From: Astragalus membranaceus
Taxonomy: Eukaryota > Streptophyta > Magnoliopsida > Fabales > Fabaceae
Direction: 5' to 3'
Assembly: GCA_039519185.1 (NCBI GenBank)
Contig: CM076848.1
Span: 29,245,917 to 29,309,916 of the forward strand
Length of the DNA: 64,000 bases
Shown: positions 1 through 11,450 of the stretch, one piece after another
Position numbering within the stretch: the stretch's first letter is position 1
Layout: the number at the start of each line of letters is the position of its first letter
Translations under genes and position numbers: made by a program
Notes under the pieces: generated by a model
Seen by the model: only the letters and a program-made list of their open reading frames with translations
What the model was told of the DNA's origin: nothing
Databases searched by the model: none

Positions 1-1012
1 TTTAAAATTGTTGTTTTGAGCTTTTGGTTCGGTGATATCTACTCCTTTGTTAATGAAGTTATAAATTGAAGACTTTGGACATTAGCAAAGTGCATCTACT
101 ATCCATTTGAAATTGTTGATAAAAAATCAGATGGAAAATACATCTAAATACGCACACAATTCTGCACATGTACGAAGCGCGCCCACGCCGCACTACGCCA
201 TTTCGTTTTCACCATACTAAATCTTCTCAATGTCTGCGAGGTCAACACGAAGGCTGAATCTCTTGCCGACAATATATCTGCCATCATCGATTGCTGTGGA
301 GAACGTGAAATAGGGTTGGTGGAGATCAAATCTCCATTGCTGACAATATTGATTCAGTGAGCGTGGATATTGAAGACGAGGGATGCGCCAATTTTTTTTG
401 AAATCATCTGAATTGAATATTTGCATCAGATAGAGAAATCGAAATGAAAATGTCAGTTACGTCATTTGCAATGCATTCGCTATGCTGATTCTCGCGAGAT
501 ATAACATTTTCCTGATTTGTAATCTATACTAATAACATTTGAGAATGAATCTCAATTAATGCTTTTCTACGTGTCATTCTCACAATGATTTTATGTATGT
601 TACATGTAATCTGTACTTCATTTCTCGTATTCCACAGGAGAAATATTCTATCATGCACTGTATTGATATATAAAAATGTGAAATGAATGCATTAATATTA
701 GGAAAATCAAGAATGAACATCATTTATCAAGTAAATATTAAAATAAATTAAAGACGCGTGATTGCAGTGGAGAAATATTATCCCTTATGTCAATTTCAAA
801 AAATCTGAATTCAAATTATATATTTCCCACCTTTCAAAATATATATAAGTAGACCATTTTTGGGTAGAAGCCATGACTTATCATTTGACCTATTTTTATT
901 CTAGACTCATTTTTCAAAATGCTCGCAGTTGCACAAACGACAGATGAATTATTATTCATGAATAGAAGCATAAGTCTGGCGGATGTATCTATTGTGTCCT
1001 TTTGATATTTAT

Positions 1013-1015
<3 letters not shown>
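1..1015. other. AT-rich intergenic DNA, no gene seen
   Basis: No ORF here has plausible splice sites or recognisable protein content. The only structure is a short palindromic stretch near 540-600 (gagaatgaatctc, followed by a block ending in cattctcacaatg). It resembles a segment near 6,700 (gagaataaatctc) and so may belong to a small dispersed repeat. Confidence 0.5.

Positions 1016-1048
<33 letters not shown>
1016..1048. repeat. (TA)n microsatellite
   Basis: An uninterrupted alternating TA tract of about 16 units. Confidence 0.95.
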
Positions 1049-1050
<2 letters not shown>

Positions 1051-1129
1051 CAATTTATGAGAATTGTTCGTAAAAATTTTGTGTTCGTGCCTTGTTTGGA
1101 AACTCATGTCATTGTCATTGATTGAAATT

Positions 1130-2382
1130 AAATGATTATTTGATTGTATTCTTGATTGAAAATATTATTGGTATGATGAAGTATTGGGCTGGATTCAGTA
1201 TTTGGGATTGAAGCGAAATCGAAAAGGGCGAAGAAACGAATTTAAAAACACTATTTTCGCAGTGCAGGATTTTGGCTGTCTGTAGAAAACATGGCCATGT
1301 TTTATTACACGGCTGGCTGTGTTTTAGTCTGTTTCTGCGCAAGATTTTCAAAATGGAGAAACACAGCCATGTTTTAAAACACTGGCAGTGTTTTACAACA
1401 CTGGGAGCCGTGTTTTCTGCTGTTTCTAGGATTACTCCTTTTGACTCCAAACCTTTCCCAATTCCTTCCCCAACCCTATGTATTGACAAATAAACTCTAA
1501 TTCGCATAAATAGGCGTAGGTATGAATAAGATATTGGAAATTGTCCAAGTATGTTAAATGTACGATAACCGATTAGGGTTACGAGTGAGAAAACAGAAGT
1601 ATACGTTAATACAATGGACTTATTATTCATTAAGGCTTTGGTAACCATATGATGCAATGACTATGAAATACTTGATATAATTCAAGGTATGATAATTAAT
1701 GTAAAAGACATTAATTGGGGTGACGACCTCTATGATAGCACACTAGGGGAGGGAAGTCATGAGCCCATAACCTAGGCCCCTTCTATGTTTGCCCACTGAT
1801 GAAAGGATTAGTGGATTGGGTTCATCGGGGAACTGAAACTGCGGGTCCTCGATGTTGTGTTAGTATGACATGTTACACATAGCTATCCAGACTTGGGCTA
1901 CAGATGGAAATAAAGCATAATGAACTGCTAGTGTTAGTAAGGGGTCTCGATAGGACTCACTGAGATAATGTTTATCTCACCATTTATTATTGTGGTTTTT
2001 ACAGAGAAACGGGGAAAAGCAAAGGCGAATAAGCACGGTTAGTCGGTGTGACTCATGGAGTTATGGAAGAATCAGTTCTATGATTATGCCTTTTTCCCTT
2101 TTGTTATCTTTGTAGTTCGATTGTATAACTATTATCCGTTAACAGTTGTAAATCGTTTCCGCTACTTATGTTTTGGATATTGAACACCAGGCTGTATAAG
2201 TTTTAAGTCATGAGACTTAAGTACTTTATGTTAAGTTTAATGAGATTCATGGAACCGTTTAATGATTATCCAAGAATAGTTTTTAGGTTGTGTTCAATAT
2301 TCCAGGCATACAAGTCAACTCTGATGCATGCCATACTGTGTATTTTGGTATTTCTACAAGTTAGAAATACTGGGGTGTTACA
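1130..2382 (-). mobile_element. Solo-LTR relic, copy A of the TGTAACATCCC family
   Basis: The right edge is the reverse complement of an LTR start: read on the minus strand it begins TGTAACACCCC and is followed at once by an inverted repeat (GGTATTTCT-type arms), as in copy B at 3,265. The block at about 1,735-1,785 is the reverse complement of the segment near 3,830-3,870 of copy B, which contains a GGGCCTAGG core and a TAGTATGCT-type end. The stretch near 1,190-1,450 matches the 4,200-4,460 part of copy B in layout. The left edge is unclear and the distal half is missing, so this is a truncated copy. The candidate TSD next to the right edge is CAGTG; I could not find its partner. Confidence 0.6.
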
Positions 2383-2385
2383 CAG

Positions 2386-2648
2386 TGATTTTTTGTGTGC
2401 TAAATGCAAATATGACATACAAACCTTCATATCACGGTATTCAATTTACATTCATTTTAATTTTTTAAATTCAATATTATAAATTTGTTTTATTCACAAC
2501 GAATATATCATTGTTCACTTTTTTTAGATATCGTCTTCAAGTGAATGCCGATCATATAAGTTCTGCTACATTTGAACTTATAGACTCGATGGCATAATAT
2601 GTTTTTGGCAAGACATGTTTTGATTTCATTGATTCATTGGATATTAGG
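2386..2648 (+). pseudogene. Replication protein A large-subunit-like pseudogene fragment (two exons)
   Basis: Two adjacent exons read like the zinc-binding C-terminal OB-fold of plant RPA1-type proteins. Exon one (2,386-2,436, after a CAG acceptor) encodes FLCAKCKYDIQTFIS, with a CxxC pair. Its GT donor joins in phase to exon two (2,528-2,648, after TTTTTAG). Exon two encodes YRLQVNADHISSATFELIDS, then after the stop YVFGKTCFDFIDS, the usual strand pattern of this fold (compare the F-x-LFD and GK-x-A-x-DL segments of the family). An in-frame TAA at 2,595-2,597 interrupts exon two, so it is a pseudogene. The LTR relic A ends only three bases before exon one, so insertion probably removed the upstream exons. 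RPA1-like genes are numerous in plants and are also carried by Helitrons, so the origin is open. No downstream exon could be defined, though a possible one is split by solo LTR B near 3,250 and 6,173. Confidence 0.5.
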
Positions 2649-3098
2649 GTAATAGAAATATTTTCAACACATAGTGTTCATAAGAAATTGACTTTTATAT
2701 TTTTCTATCAGCGTCTATCATATTGAAAATAAATATAATATAATATTGTATATATTTTTTTATTCATTATTTATTTGTTTATTGTTTTTGTTCAAGTCCC
2801 GCGGGATAAGAATAACATCCCACAAACATACTTGGATTATTCAGTTGAAGTTATTTTTTAAGGTTTAATGTCCCAGTAATCATTCATTTTCCACTAAAAT
2901 GAAATGTCGTGTTACAAGTATATGCATAGATAATGATTTAATTGACGAATTTCAGTACAAACTAATTATAGAGGTAAATTTTTTATTCATTACTATCTAA
3001 AGTTTTCATTTTAATTTTTTCTAAACAACACATCGTTACATTATTTTGATTTTGTGAACTATTTTCTATCCACACAACTGATGTTACCCCCAACATTT

Positions 3099-3148
3099 TT
3101 ATTAGTAATCACACACTGTTGGTGAACCTCATGTGTGATTACTAATAA
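3099..3148. repeat. Perfect 17-bp inverted repeat
   Basis: Arm TTATTAGTAATCACACA at 3,099-3,115 is exactly complementary to 3,132-3,148, with a 16-base spacer. It may be a miniature foldback element or the core of one. No flanking duplication was obvious. Confidence 0.8.
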
Positions 3149-3264
3149 ACATTTTGCTTTCTACGTATAAACGCCACCTAACAACTAATTTATTTTGATT
3201 TATTTCATTTCAATATAACAATTACTAAGTCGAATACTTCCTCAATGAAAATCAAGAGATTCGT

Positions 3265-6167
3265 TGTAACATCCCGGTATTTCTTTAACAAAGAAATACC
3301 TAAATATACAATTTGGTTTACATCAGAGTAAAAAAAATTCCTGTTTAGATATACATCCTTACAAGAAACAACGGAAACTATGAAATAACAATATACAAGT
3401 TCGAGTCATAAGACCGAATACAGAGACGACGACAGGAAACATAAACAATTAGAACTGAGTCAATATTCTCCTCGAGCGTGACAACTGAACATCCCGTTCA
3501 CTTCTTCGTTCCATGTTCTCTGCAAAAACAACAACAATGATTGGGTGAGACAACTTGTCTCAGTGAGTTCTACCGTGCCCCCTCACTATCACTCGGTTTG
3601 ATTTTAAAACCGATTACCGCATAGTTAAATATATATAACTATTTATCAACATAAATGTAGTCCATTACCGACCGTGCAACCGTTCAAAATTCTCGGTAAT
3701 TTAAGTACTATCATTTATAAGCCTAGTCGATTAATTTATAATCACTAGCTTACTAAGCGAAACGCCGACCGTGCAACAGTTCACTAATCCCGGTAACCCA
3801 CGTTTGACCACGCCATAACGTTTCAGGGCCTAGGGTGAGGGCTCATGACTTCCCTTCCTAGTATGCTATTTCGTTGGGTCGTCACCCAACATGATATAAT
3901 CAATATATCATACCCGCATTTGGGTCGTCTCTTAAGTTCTAGATAATCTATATCTAATCTCGATCTATAATCCGTTTTGATGAATTCAAAGTTAGACATC
4001 CGGCATTATAATCATATTACAATTTAGACACATAGTCCGGTTGGTTTATACAAAACATGAATCCACACGCGTACTAACTTTCGGTTTTTCGAACAATTAA
4101 ACTTTCAAAACTGCTTTTTCAAAACTCAAGTTGAACATACTCAAAACAGAGGTTTTATTAGGGTAATTACGTCACAATTGGTTAGGATCGAAGAAGATTA
4201 GAAGTGGTTTAGGATTGAAAGGAGCGACGAAACGAAAAATCAGAGTCTGGTAACAGAACCTCACGCACGGTCCGTGCCCAGGGCCGCACGACCCGTGCGT
4301 GATGCACCAAAATCACCCACCCAATTGCGAAGTGGGCGCACGGTTCGTGCCCAGGGGCGCACGATCCGTGCGTCCTGTTCTGTTACAGAAATTCAGCTCA
4401 ATTTCTCGATTCGTTTCTCCGTTCGCGCCCAATTTGATTTCCGATCTTAATCCAACCTGAAAAACAGATAAAATACCAGGCAATCCAGACAATTTTCCAG
4501 TTCACAACATTCAATAGAATTCACACATGTTTTTATGAAAACCTTTAAAACGTTATTTTCCGAAAAAATGGTTTTCGACTCGATAATCTTTCGAAAGCGA
4601 AATAGTTTCACAAACAGAATTCCAGAGCATTCACGTCAATAAAAATGAATCCCTAATCGTGAGTAAAACTCACCGGTTTGACGACTCCCCGAGAAATCAC
4701 GCCCTCGCTCGAACAATCGAACCGTTAACCACTCGAACAATCCCTGTAATCGTGCAAACCGCTTCCGACGAAGGCTCCACTCCGCCCAATTCGAATCAGC
4801 AACTCAAACACTCTTCTTGCTATTGAACTCCTCTCCGGTATATGGAATTGGTGTCTCTCGCGACTTTGATGACTCGAACCCAAATTCGACGAACTGATAT
4901 TTTCAGCTTTACTTCTGTTTTCCAGTATCAGGGTACAGATTTGCAACGAGTGTATCTAAGTCAATTCGTAACCAAAACCCCTCAAATCAATGCCCATTGC
5001 GTAGATAATTTTGTCTATTCTCTGGTGGAGGAAGTTTTAACCGCATGCAACCAGTATTCTAGGAGTTATCGCGAAAACAAGGGGACTGGGTCAGTACTGG
5101 GCCTAATTCATAACCGAAACTTGTGGACGCAATATCTCCCTCCATTCCAAATGAAATCCGATGGTTCTTGTGCCCATATTGAATAATTTCGTGTCTAGTT
5201 TCCAGAGGAACAAAGATTCCGTTCATAGGACTTGTGTACAGGGAGATACAATGTAAACAATGAAGATAGATCATACGGGTTTCACCCAGAATTTGTCTTG
5301 AGTGGGTGTCTTCAACCTCAATCATCAAGAGCTGCGAAATTCAGCTCCAAAACATCACTCCATCTACTCCAGCACTCCCTCCTACTGTCCAACTCCCTAA
5401 ATTCAGAATGTAGTTAGTGTAGGTACACTAATAGGGTGGTTGAACTTCAATAGTTGCTTGTGGAGCTTCAATGGTAACATGCAAACTCCAAGGAAGCTTA
5501 AAACTCCATTGCTGGTCATACGAGCTTGAGAAATTCGAAAATGGCACTTTGAGAATGAGGGAGAATCAGGTCTTGATGTTGGTATCTTTAGATAGAGAAT
5601 GAAAAATGGAAGGAAATGGAGAAAGAAGAACATGCATGCATGAAGAGGTGAGATGGCATCAAGCCCTTCTTCTTCCCCTCTCATTTCGCCCTCTCTCTCT
5701 ATTTCTCCATTCTCTCTTTCTGGTTCTTCAGGGTTTCTGATTGTGAGGAAGCTGAGAGTGAGGGGATGATTTTCATCCAGCTGGGTTATTTAAAATGATG
5801 AAAAGACTAAAATGCCCTTCTCCGAAATTCTCATTTAAATCCACTCTAATCCATCAAACATTCATCCATTCTTATGACTTAGGAATTACAATACCATTTT
5901 CATGATCTTACCATGACTAGGATCTAGTTTATTGTTTCATCGGATGATACATCTTCAATACGAGGCGAAATGACGATTTTACCCTTGTGCCTTAATTCCC
6001 ACAACGATTCACACCATTCAAATAATTTATGTGCATTTCATAAAATCGAGCAATTCAATGTTGCTTTCGGGACATAGCCATATCCGAGACTCGATTTATC
6101 ATTTAATCGGATAATAAATCGTGAGTTAATTTCGTAAACCGAAATTAACGAAACTTGGGATGTTACA
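3265..6167 (+). mobile_element. Solo LTR, copy B of the TGTAACATCCC family (2.9 kb)
   Basis: The element starts TGTAACATCCCGG and ends GGGATGTTACA (TG...CA termini, imperfect inverted ends). It is flanked by the 5-bp direct repeat TTCGT at 3,260-3,264 and 6,168-6,172. There is no second LTR, PBS or coding region, so it is a solo LTR left by recombination. Just inside the left end lies a hairpin (GGTATTTCT...AGAAATACC). Landmarks shared with copies A, C and D include a GTGAGA/CTCAGTGAGTTCT segment near 3,545, a GGGCCTAGG block near 3,830, and a pyrimidine-rich stretch near 5,690. The GC-rich tandem segment at 4,255-4,375 (CACGGTCCGTGCCCAGG-type units) replaces a different, unrelated-looking repeat at the same place in copy A. 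The TGTAACA-type ends suggest Ty3/gypsy; the lineage is inference. Confidence 0.9.
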
Positions 6168-6172
6168 TTCGT

Positions 6173-6977
6173 AGCATTGCAAAAATTGTTGAAGATAATG
6201 TTAGGACCATCAAGAGATTTGCAGCACCGCAAATGTTATTGAAGACAATGCAATTGACTATTATATAGAAATTATTTACATTCAAAATAGTTACTGATTT
6301 ACCGTGTCTTATTAAGTTTTATAGGAATTATATGAATTATTAGATTTTCCAATTCCATGTGATGTTATTTTTTCGAGAATATAATGTTACCGAATATTTG
6401 TTAATGTTGTTTTCAATTATACTTAATTCTGTGTAACTTAAAGTGTTTTTAATTTCTTGGTATAATTAATTGAAATAAACAAATATTGTCAATTGATTTT
6501 TTACCAAGAGCAAGAAAATTTCGATTCAAATAACTCATTTATTAATATAAGCTGATTATTAAAGATTCTTTAATGTTATTGTTGAGAATTGACATAATAT
6601 AGCATAATTGAAAATATTTTCTGAATTTATAAATACATGTATTAATCACTATTTATTTTGATACTATTGATATTATAAATCTATATATTATCAATTGAGA
6701 ATAAATCTCAAAAAATATGATTACATGTGTCATCTCATTATGTATTTTCTAATTAATTTGATTTTCCTGGTCCCTTAGTAATGCATTTAAGTTTAGGCCA
6801 GATGGTCCAATATGGGAAATTCATACGGGGTTTCGTTGCTTGTGTGCTACCAGCTTGAATTCAGACATCATTCGGCCATGATTCATTTGAAAATACAATA
6901 GTAATTTGATGTACGGCCATTTTTGTTCTTCTTTTGTATTACGCTATTACATGCCAATCAGCTTAATCATGTTTCGA
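6173..6977. other. AT-rich intergenic DNA between two insertions
   Basis: This is the remnant of host DNA between solo LTR B and the Ogre-like element. If the LTR is removed, the sequence just before 3,260 joins 6,173 in an open frame reading about 40 codons (YFLNENQEIRSIAK, then KIVEDNVRTIKRF). That could be a disrupted exon, but I do not recognise it. The rest shows no coding signal. Confidence 0.35.
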
Positions 6978-7725
6978 TTTGTTGTCATACCCCAATTTTG
7001 TCCGCCTAGTTGAAAATCAAATAAAATTGTTTTTTCGTAAACGTCCGATCTTAATCAGTATTTTCTCATTTTCAAAAGCATACTGTCATTCGAGTCTATT
7101 CGCGTACGCATTTTATTCCCATGGTACGCATGTCACGTCCATCAGGTGTGTGTTGCTCCTAATTAATGGGGCGTGTTTATTTAGACGCATGTTTATTTAG
7201 ATACGCGTGTTTATTTGAGTATGCGTGTTTATTCTCGTTGTGTGCATTATTTTGCTAATCAAGTGCGTGTTTGCCGTGCGAGAGTCATTTAATTGTGCGT
7301 TTTGCTCGAAGGTTGTTAGCAATTTAGCGTTATTGTTATTTGTTTCGTTATTATTTTTGGTTAATTAGTAGTTATCTATAAAAAGAAAATTAGTCAAATA
7401 GTTGTTTTGCTAAAATCTGTTTTCTTTTATTTATTTAAAATAATACAAAATTACATTTTTTTGTTACACACCAAAAATAAAAGAAGTAAGTCAAACAAAA
7501 ACAAGAGGGCAGAGGCGCCCCCTGCTCCAGCAGAGCCATTTTGAGCTACAAGCTCAAATACCCTTCTCCTTGTCCCTTTGTTTGCTTCCCATCTTGAGCA
7601 AAAACAACCCAGCCTTTGCAGCAACCACCTCCACCCCTTGCTGGCTGCCTGCATCCTCAGTTTTTGTCCCCCATGAGAAATTTTTCTCTACTCCACATCC
7701 ACACCTACACCATCCAAAAATAGAC

Positions 7726-7733
7726 TATAAATA
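7726..7733 (+). promoter_or_regulatory. Candidate LTR TATA box
   Basis: TATAAATA lies in a C/A-rich context about 740 bp into the LTR. A repeated copy lies at 18,912-18,919 in the 3' LTR. It is the best TATA match in the first 1.5 kb of the LTR and would set the start of R about 30 bp downstream. No transcript evidence is available from sequence. Confidence 0.4.
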
Positions 7734-8097
7734 CAGCATAAACACACACAAGAGAGAGGGGGGAAAACAAACTGGGAAGAAAGGGAAGGCACTGTTACAA
7801 AAAAAAAAATTAAATACCACAACACACACAGAGGGGGGGGGGGGACGAAAATCAAAAGGGGAAAGCAATGAAAATAAAGGGGGGGAATCTATTAGAAAAA
7901 ATGCAAACTCTGGAAAATAGAAATGGGGAAGAAGTTAGAGAAAAATAGAAAAGTTTTCTTTGTCCCATAAACCCTCTCCAGCCAGAACCGCCATCGCCGT
8001 CGCCGCCATGACTTCCGGCGAGCACCACCATCACGGTTGCACCACCATCGCGGCAAACCTTCACTCTCTCGCGCACACCCCTCCCACTCTCTCAGTC

Positions 8098-8175
8098 GCA
8101 ATCGTTCTCCTCTCTCTCTCCGCCCGCAGACTCTCTCTCTCTCTCCGTAAAATTTTCGTTTTTCTCTCTCCTTCA
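8098..8175. repeat. CT-rich microsatellite in the 5' LTR
   Basis: Runs of CTCTCTCTCT interrupted by short GC-rich pieces; also present at 19,284-19,361 in the 3' LTR. The ORFs crossing it are compositional artefacts. Confidence 0.85.
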
Positions 8176-10068
8176 AGAAAAAGATGGAAACGGCGCTGGA
8201 ATGGAGAGTAGTGAAGATTAGGGTCTCATTTTTCCACTTTTGCTTTTATATAGCCTAAGTTTTACCTTCTGTGATTTTTGTTTTTAGTTTCTTTTCAGAT
8301 CACTCTTTGCACCCCCTATTTAATTATACCATCCCTTGCATCTAAATAGCACCCCATTTTTACTATCTCACCCATTTTCTCGTTTTTATTTAATTCTCTC
8401 AAAAAAAATCAATTTCTCTTAAACAAGAACTTGTAAATAAATCTTTTGCTTCTCATTTCATCTTTGGCTTCTCATTTTCACCTTAGCACACCAAAAACCT
8501 CTCCCTTCACTCTCCAAAACCGTGGCCATCACACCCTCCTCCTTCATCCATTTTTGATTTTTCCTTTACCCAAACACCATCAAATCCTCCATTTCTTTGA
8601 TTCCTACACTAGATCATCTTCTACCATTCTATTCCCTTTGAGGTTTCATCATCAAATCTCCAAGGTCTAGCTATTTTGGAAGTTCAAGAGTAGATCCAAG
8701 TTTGTTCTTGAGCTCATCTCATATCTTTCTTCATTTCTTTGTGAGATTTTGAGGTAAGCCTTGAATCTTTGCATCATCTTTAAATTTCTTGCATAAACTC
8801 TCTTCTCCTCATCTCAACTCCTTCGTATTGTTGTTGTTGCTTTGAGGAGTCATCTCAAACACTTTGACAAGCACTTAGGGAGGCTTGGGTGTTTGAGGTG
8901 GCTCCTTGGCTTTGAAAGAGTTGTTCTTGTGTTTTCTCATATTTCCTTGCATATTCACTCTTGTTTGCATAATTTTTTTGGTCAAATAAAACTCATTTTC
9001 CATGCCTATTAGCTTCGGCCAAGAAGGGGAAATTAGGGTTCTTATGTGTTCTTGCTTATTTCATGAGTTGTAATTGGATGATTGCTTGAAAGTTGTCATT
9101 TGATTGTGTTTGAGTAAATGCAAGTTGTGCAGTTGTGTTTGTTCACTTTTTACCATTTTACTTTACCACTTCATCAACTATTTACCAAAAACATAAAAAG
9201 ATTTTACCATTTTACTTTTACCTCTTCATTAAGTTTTTACCAAGAGTTTTTACCATTTCATAAAACATAAAAACATTTTTACCTTCATGCATCAAAACAT
9301 TTTTACCTCATTCATTAAAATATTTTCATCTCATCTCATAAAACATTTTTACCTTCATTCAAAACATTTTAGCATCTTGCATTCATGAGTTTTTACCCTA
9401 TTGCATTAATAAGCTTTATGCGCATACTTCAATAAAAACCAGGGTTTGGATTTGATCCTAATTGCGTGCCTTAAGAATTAGATTGATGATTGGCAAGAGG
9501 ATTCACACTTGTGCACACTAATTTCAGTGTTGAGGATTGGCCAAAGTGATTCAACATGCTTTGGCGCTTTGATTGCTAAGATGACTTGCTTATTGAGGGT
9601 TTGCCAATGATCATACTTGAGGCTACTCTTTTGAATTCATTTGTGCCTACCACTTCCTTGCCTACTCTCATGTGGAATTATCAATACTTAGATAGGCCCA
9701 TCCCATACATTGCATCTTCCACTAGATGTGCATTTAGATTCCCTTGCGTTTTGTAGAAATATTTGAGTATGGTTCTCGCCTAACATCTTCCATTAGATGT
9801 GCATTTAGGTTCAATCTTGCCTACTCTTGCATTTTTGCTTAATGCCCAATTCAAGTTCCCTCTTTTCCTATTTATGTGTTGTGGTTTAATATGTGTAGTC
9901 CAGGCTAGTGTTTGCTCAAGAATTCAAATGAGATTAATTGCAAGTCATGACCATGTTGTTGTTTACCTAAGGATTCGATTTCAATGATCGTGCCATGCTT
10001 GAATCTCCAAATCTTTTGCATTCGTTGTTTTCTTTTCTAAATAGCTTAACATGAAAATGGTAATTAAT

Positions 10069-10936
10069 GACAATCACCCGTAACCTTTGTTAGTTTGATT
10101 GTCCTAAGAGCCTAAGTTTCAAAAAAAAGATGTTTTCATATGCATAAGCTACTAGTGGTAATCACCCATAACCTTTGTTAGTTTGATTATCATGAACGCT
10201 TTCAATTTCAAAAGATATTTTCCTAAGCATCAAAAGTCATAGCAAGTGCTAGTGATGGCCACCCATAACCTTTGTTAGTTTGGTCACCATGAAGGCTTTC
10301 ATTTTTCAAAAGAGATTTTTACATTCACTTAAGTGGGTTCTAATAATGATCACCCATAACCTTTGTTAGTTCGATCATTATGAACGCCCTTCACTTTTCA
10401 AAACCAAAGCAAAAGACTTTCATTTTCAAGGCTCGTTAGAACTATGTCGCTTTGATTCCCATTTGGGATACGTAGGAGCGAGTCACGTTCTCGTCAAGCG
10501 CAACAAATAAAAATCTTTTTCGCAACCATAAAAAGTTTAGCATTTGCATAACGAAAAGAAAAGAGTAATTTTCGTAACAAAAAAGAATCACTTTCGCAAA
10601 CCAAGATCATTTTCAGAACAAAAACCTTTTCCTTTCTAAAATCATTTTCGACCCATCGTCGCTAGTGGTTAATCAGAACCTTTGTTCGTCTAGCCATTGG
10701 TGGCGATGTCTTTTTCCCCAAAGAACAACAAGCGATGATCACTCATAACCTTTGTTAGTTTGATCATTCGTGCCAATCAATCTCTTTCGAAAACCACTTT
10801 CAAAAAGGCAAATAAAAAACGGGTTGCTACTAATAGTCAATCAGAACCTTTGTTCGTCTGACTGGTGGTAGTGACTCTGATTTTCAAGAGTACTTAGCAG
10901 TGATTACCCATAACCTTGGTTAGTTTAATCATTCAC
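10069..10936 (+). repeat. Array of eight covarying hairpins (5' LTR)
   Basis: Eight copies of a core CATAACCTTTGTTAGTTTG (variant AGAACCTTTGTTCGTC) occur near 10,080, 10,168, 10,265, 10,356, 10,677, 10,747, 10,844 and 10,909. The bases beside each core differ between copies but are self-complementary. Copy 1 has GACAATCA/TGATTGTC. Copy 2 has GTGGTAATCA/TGATTATCAT. Copy 4 has ATAATGATC/GATCATTAT plus GTTC/GAAC. Copy 5 has CATCGTCGCTAGTGG/CCATTGGTGGCGATG, 15 pairs with four G-U. Conserved loop with changing but paired stems is what a structured RNA would show; function is unknown. Confidence 0.75.
10439..10500 (+). repeat. GAACTAYGT-GCTTTGA hairpin block, LTR copy 1
   Basis: The block starts GAACTATGTCGCTTTGATTC, holds a TTCCC/GGGAT stem, then GTAGGAGCGAG and a CGAG...CTCG hairpin, and ends GTCAAGCG. 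Related blocks lie at 11,008 and 12,588, and in the 3' LTR at 21,625 and 22,194. Confidence 0.65.
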
Positions 10937-11007
10937 TAAATGCTCGTCCTATTTCGAAAACTCATTAAAAAGATAAAAGACAAAAACCTTTTTTTCAGGA
11001 TAAAGAA

Positions 11008-11075
11008 GAACTACGTAGCTTTGAGTTCTCCATCGCATCGGGAGATAAGTAGGAGGGGGCATGTCCCGTCAAGCG
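11008..11075 (+). repeat. GAACTACGTA-GCTTTGA hairpin block, LTR copy 2
   Basis: The layout is the same as the block at 10,439: GAACTACGTAGCTTTGAG, a CTCC...GGAG stem, GTAGGAGG, then a GGGCATGTCCC hairpin and GTCAAGCG. Stem bases differ from the other copies but still pair. Confidence 0.65.
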
Positions 11076-11430
11076 TTTTTTTTTCTAAAAACCCATTTTT
11101 CCCCCTTTTTTTATAATAAATAAAGATTTTCATTAAGAATTTTTCAATAAGAAGTAGAGAGGCAAAATTAAGTATTTTCAAGTCAACACACTAAAACCAC
11201 ACATTTAATTAAAGGTTCCCTCTCAGTAGAGAGGACGTGTGGGGTGCTAACACCTTCCCCGCGCGTAACCGACCCCCGAACCCTATTCTCTAGTTTCGCA
11301 AGACCAATCGCTTTCCAAAAAAAGTTTTCCTAATATTTTCCTTAATAAATATTGGTGGTGGCTTCATTGATTTTAGAAAAGTTGTAAACGAGGAAAGTTC
11401 TCCCTCAGGGACTTTTTCGGGCGCAACAGC

Positions 11431-11450
11431 TGGCGACTTCACTGGGGACT
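11431..11450 (+). other. Primer-binding site of the Ogre-like element
   Basis: TGGCGACTTCACTGGGGACT begins two bases after the LTR end (spacer GC). This form is typical of Ogre elements, where the primer is reported to be a tRNA-Arg; that assignment is from knowledge of the family, not from this sequence. Confidence 0.8.

Larger units (their letters stand above)
6983..11428 (+). repeat. 5' LTR of the Ogre-like element
   Basis: The terminus is TGTCATACCCC...GGGCGCAACA, 4,446 bp long. In order it holds an AT-rich part, a candidate TATA box (7,726), homopolymer and CT-rich tracts (7,790-8,180), a segment rich in TTTTACC/CATTTTTACC repeats (9,140-9,400), the hairpin array (10,069-10,936), and two copies of the GAACTACGTA hairpin block (10,439 and 11,008). 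Confidence 0.95.

Noticed and set aside
4842..5417. ORFs in solo LTR B on both strands
   Set aside because: They lie wholly in LTR sequence, lack conserved domains and do not persist in copies A, C or D.
7570..8211. ORFs in the 5' LTR (and their duplicates at 18,756-19,397), with His/Arg/Ser-rich products
   Set aside because: They cross homopolymers and CT microsatellites, have no splice or domain support, and are repeated only because the LTR is repeated.
10069..10936. CRISPR-like interpretation of the regularly spaced cores
   Set aside because: This is plant DNA within an LTR, the spacing varies from about 60 to 320 bp, and the variable parts pair with each other rather than acting as spacers.
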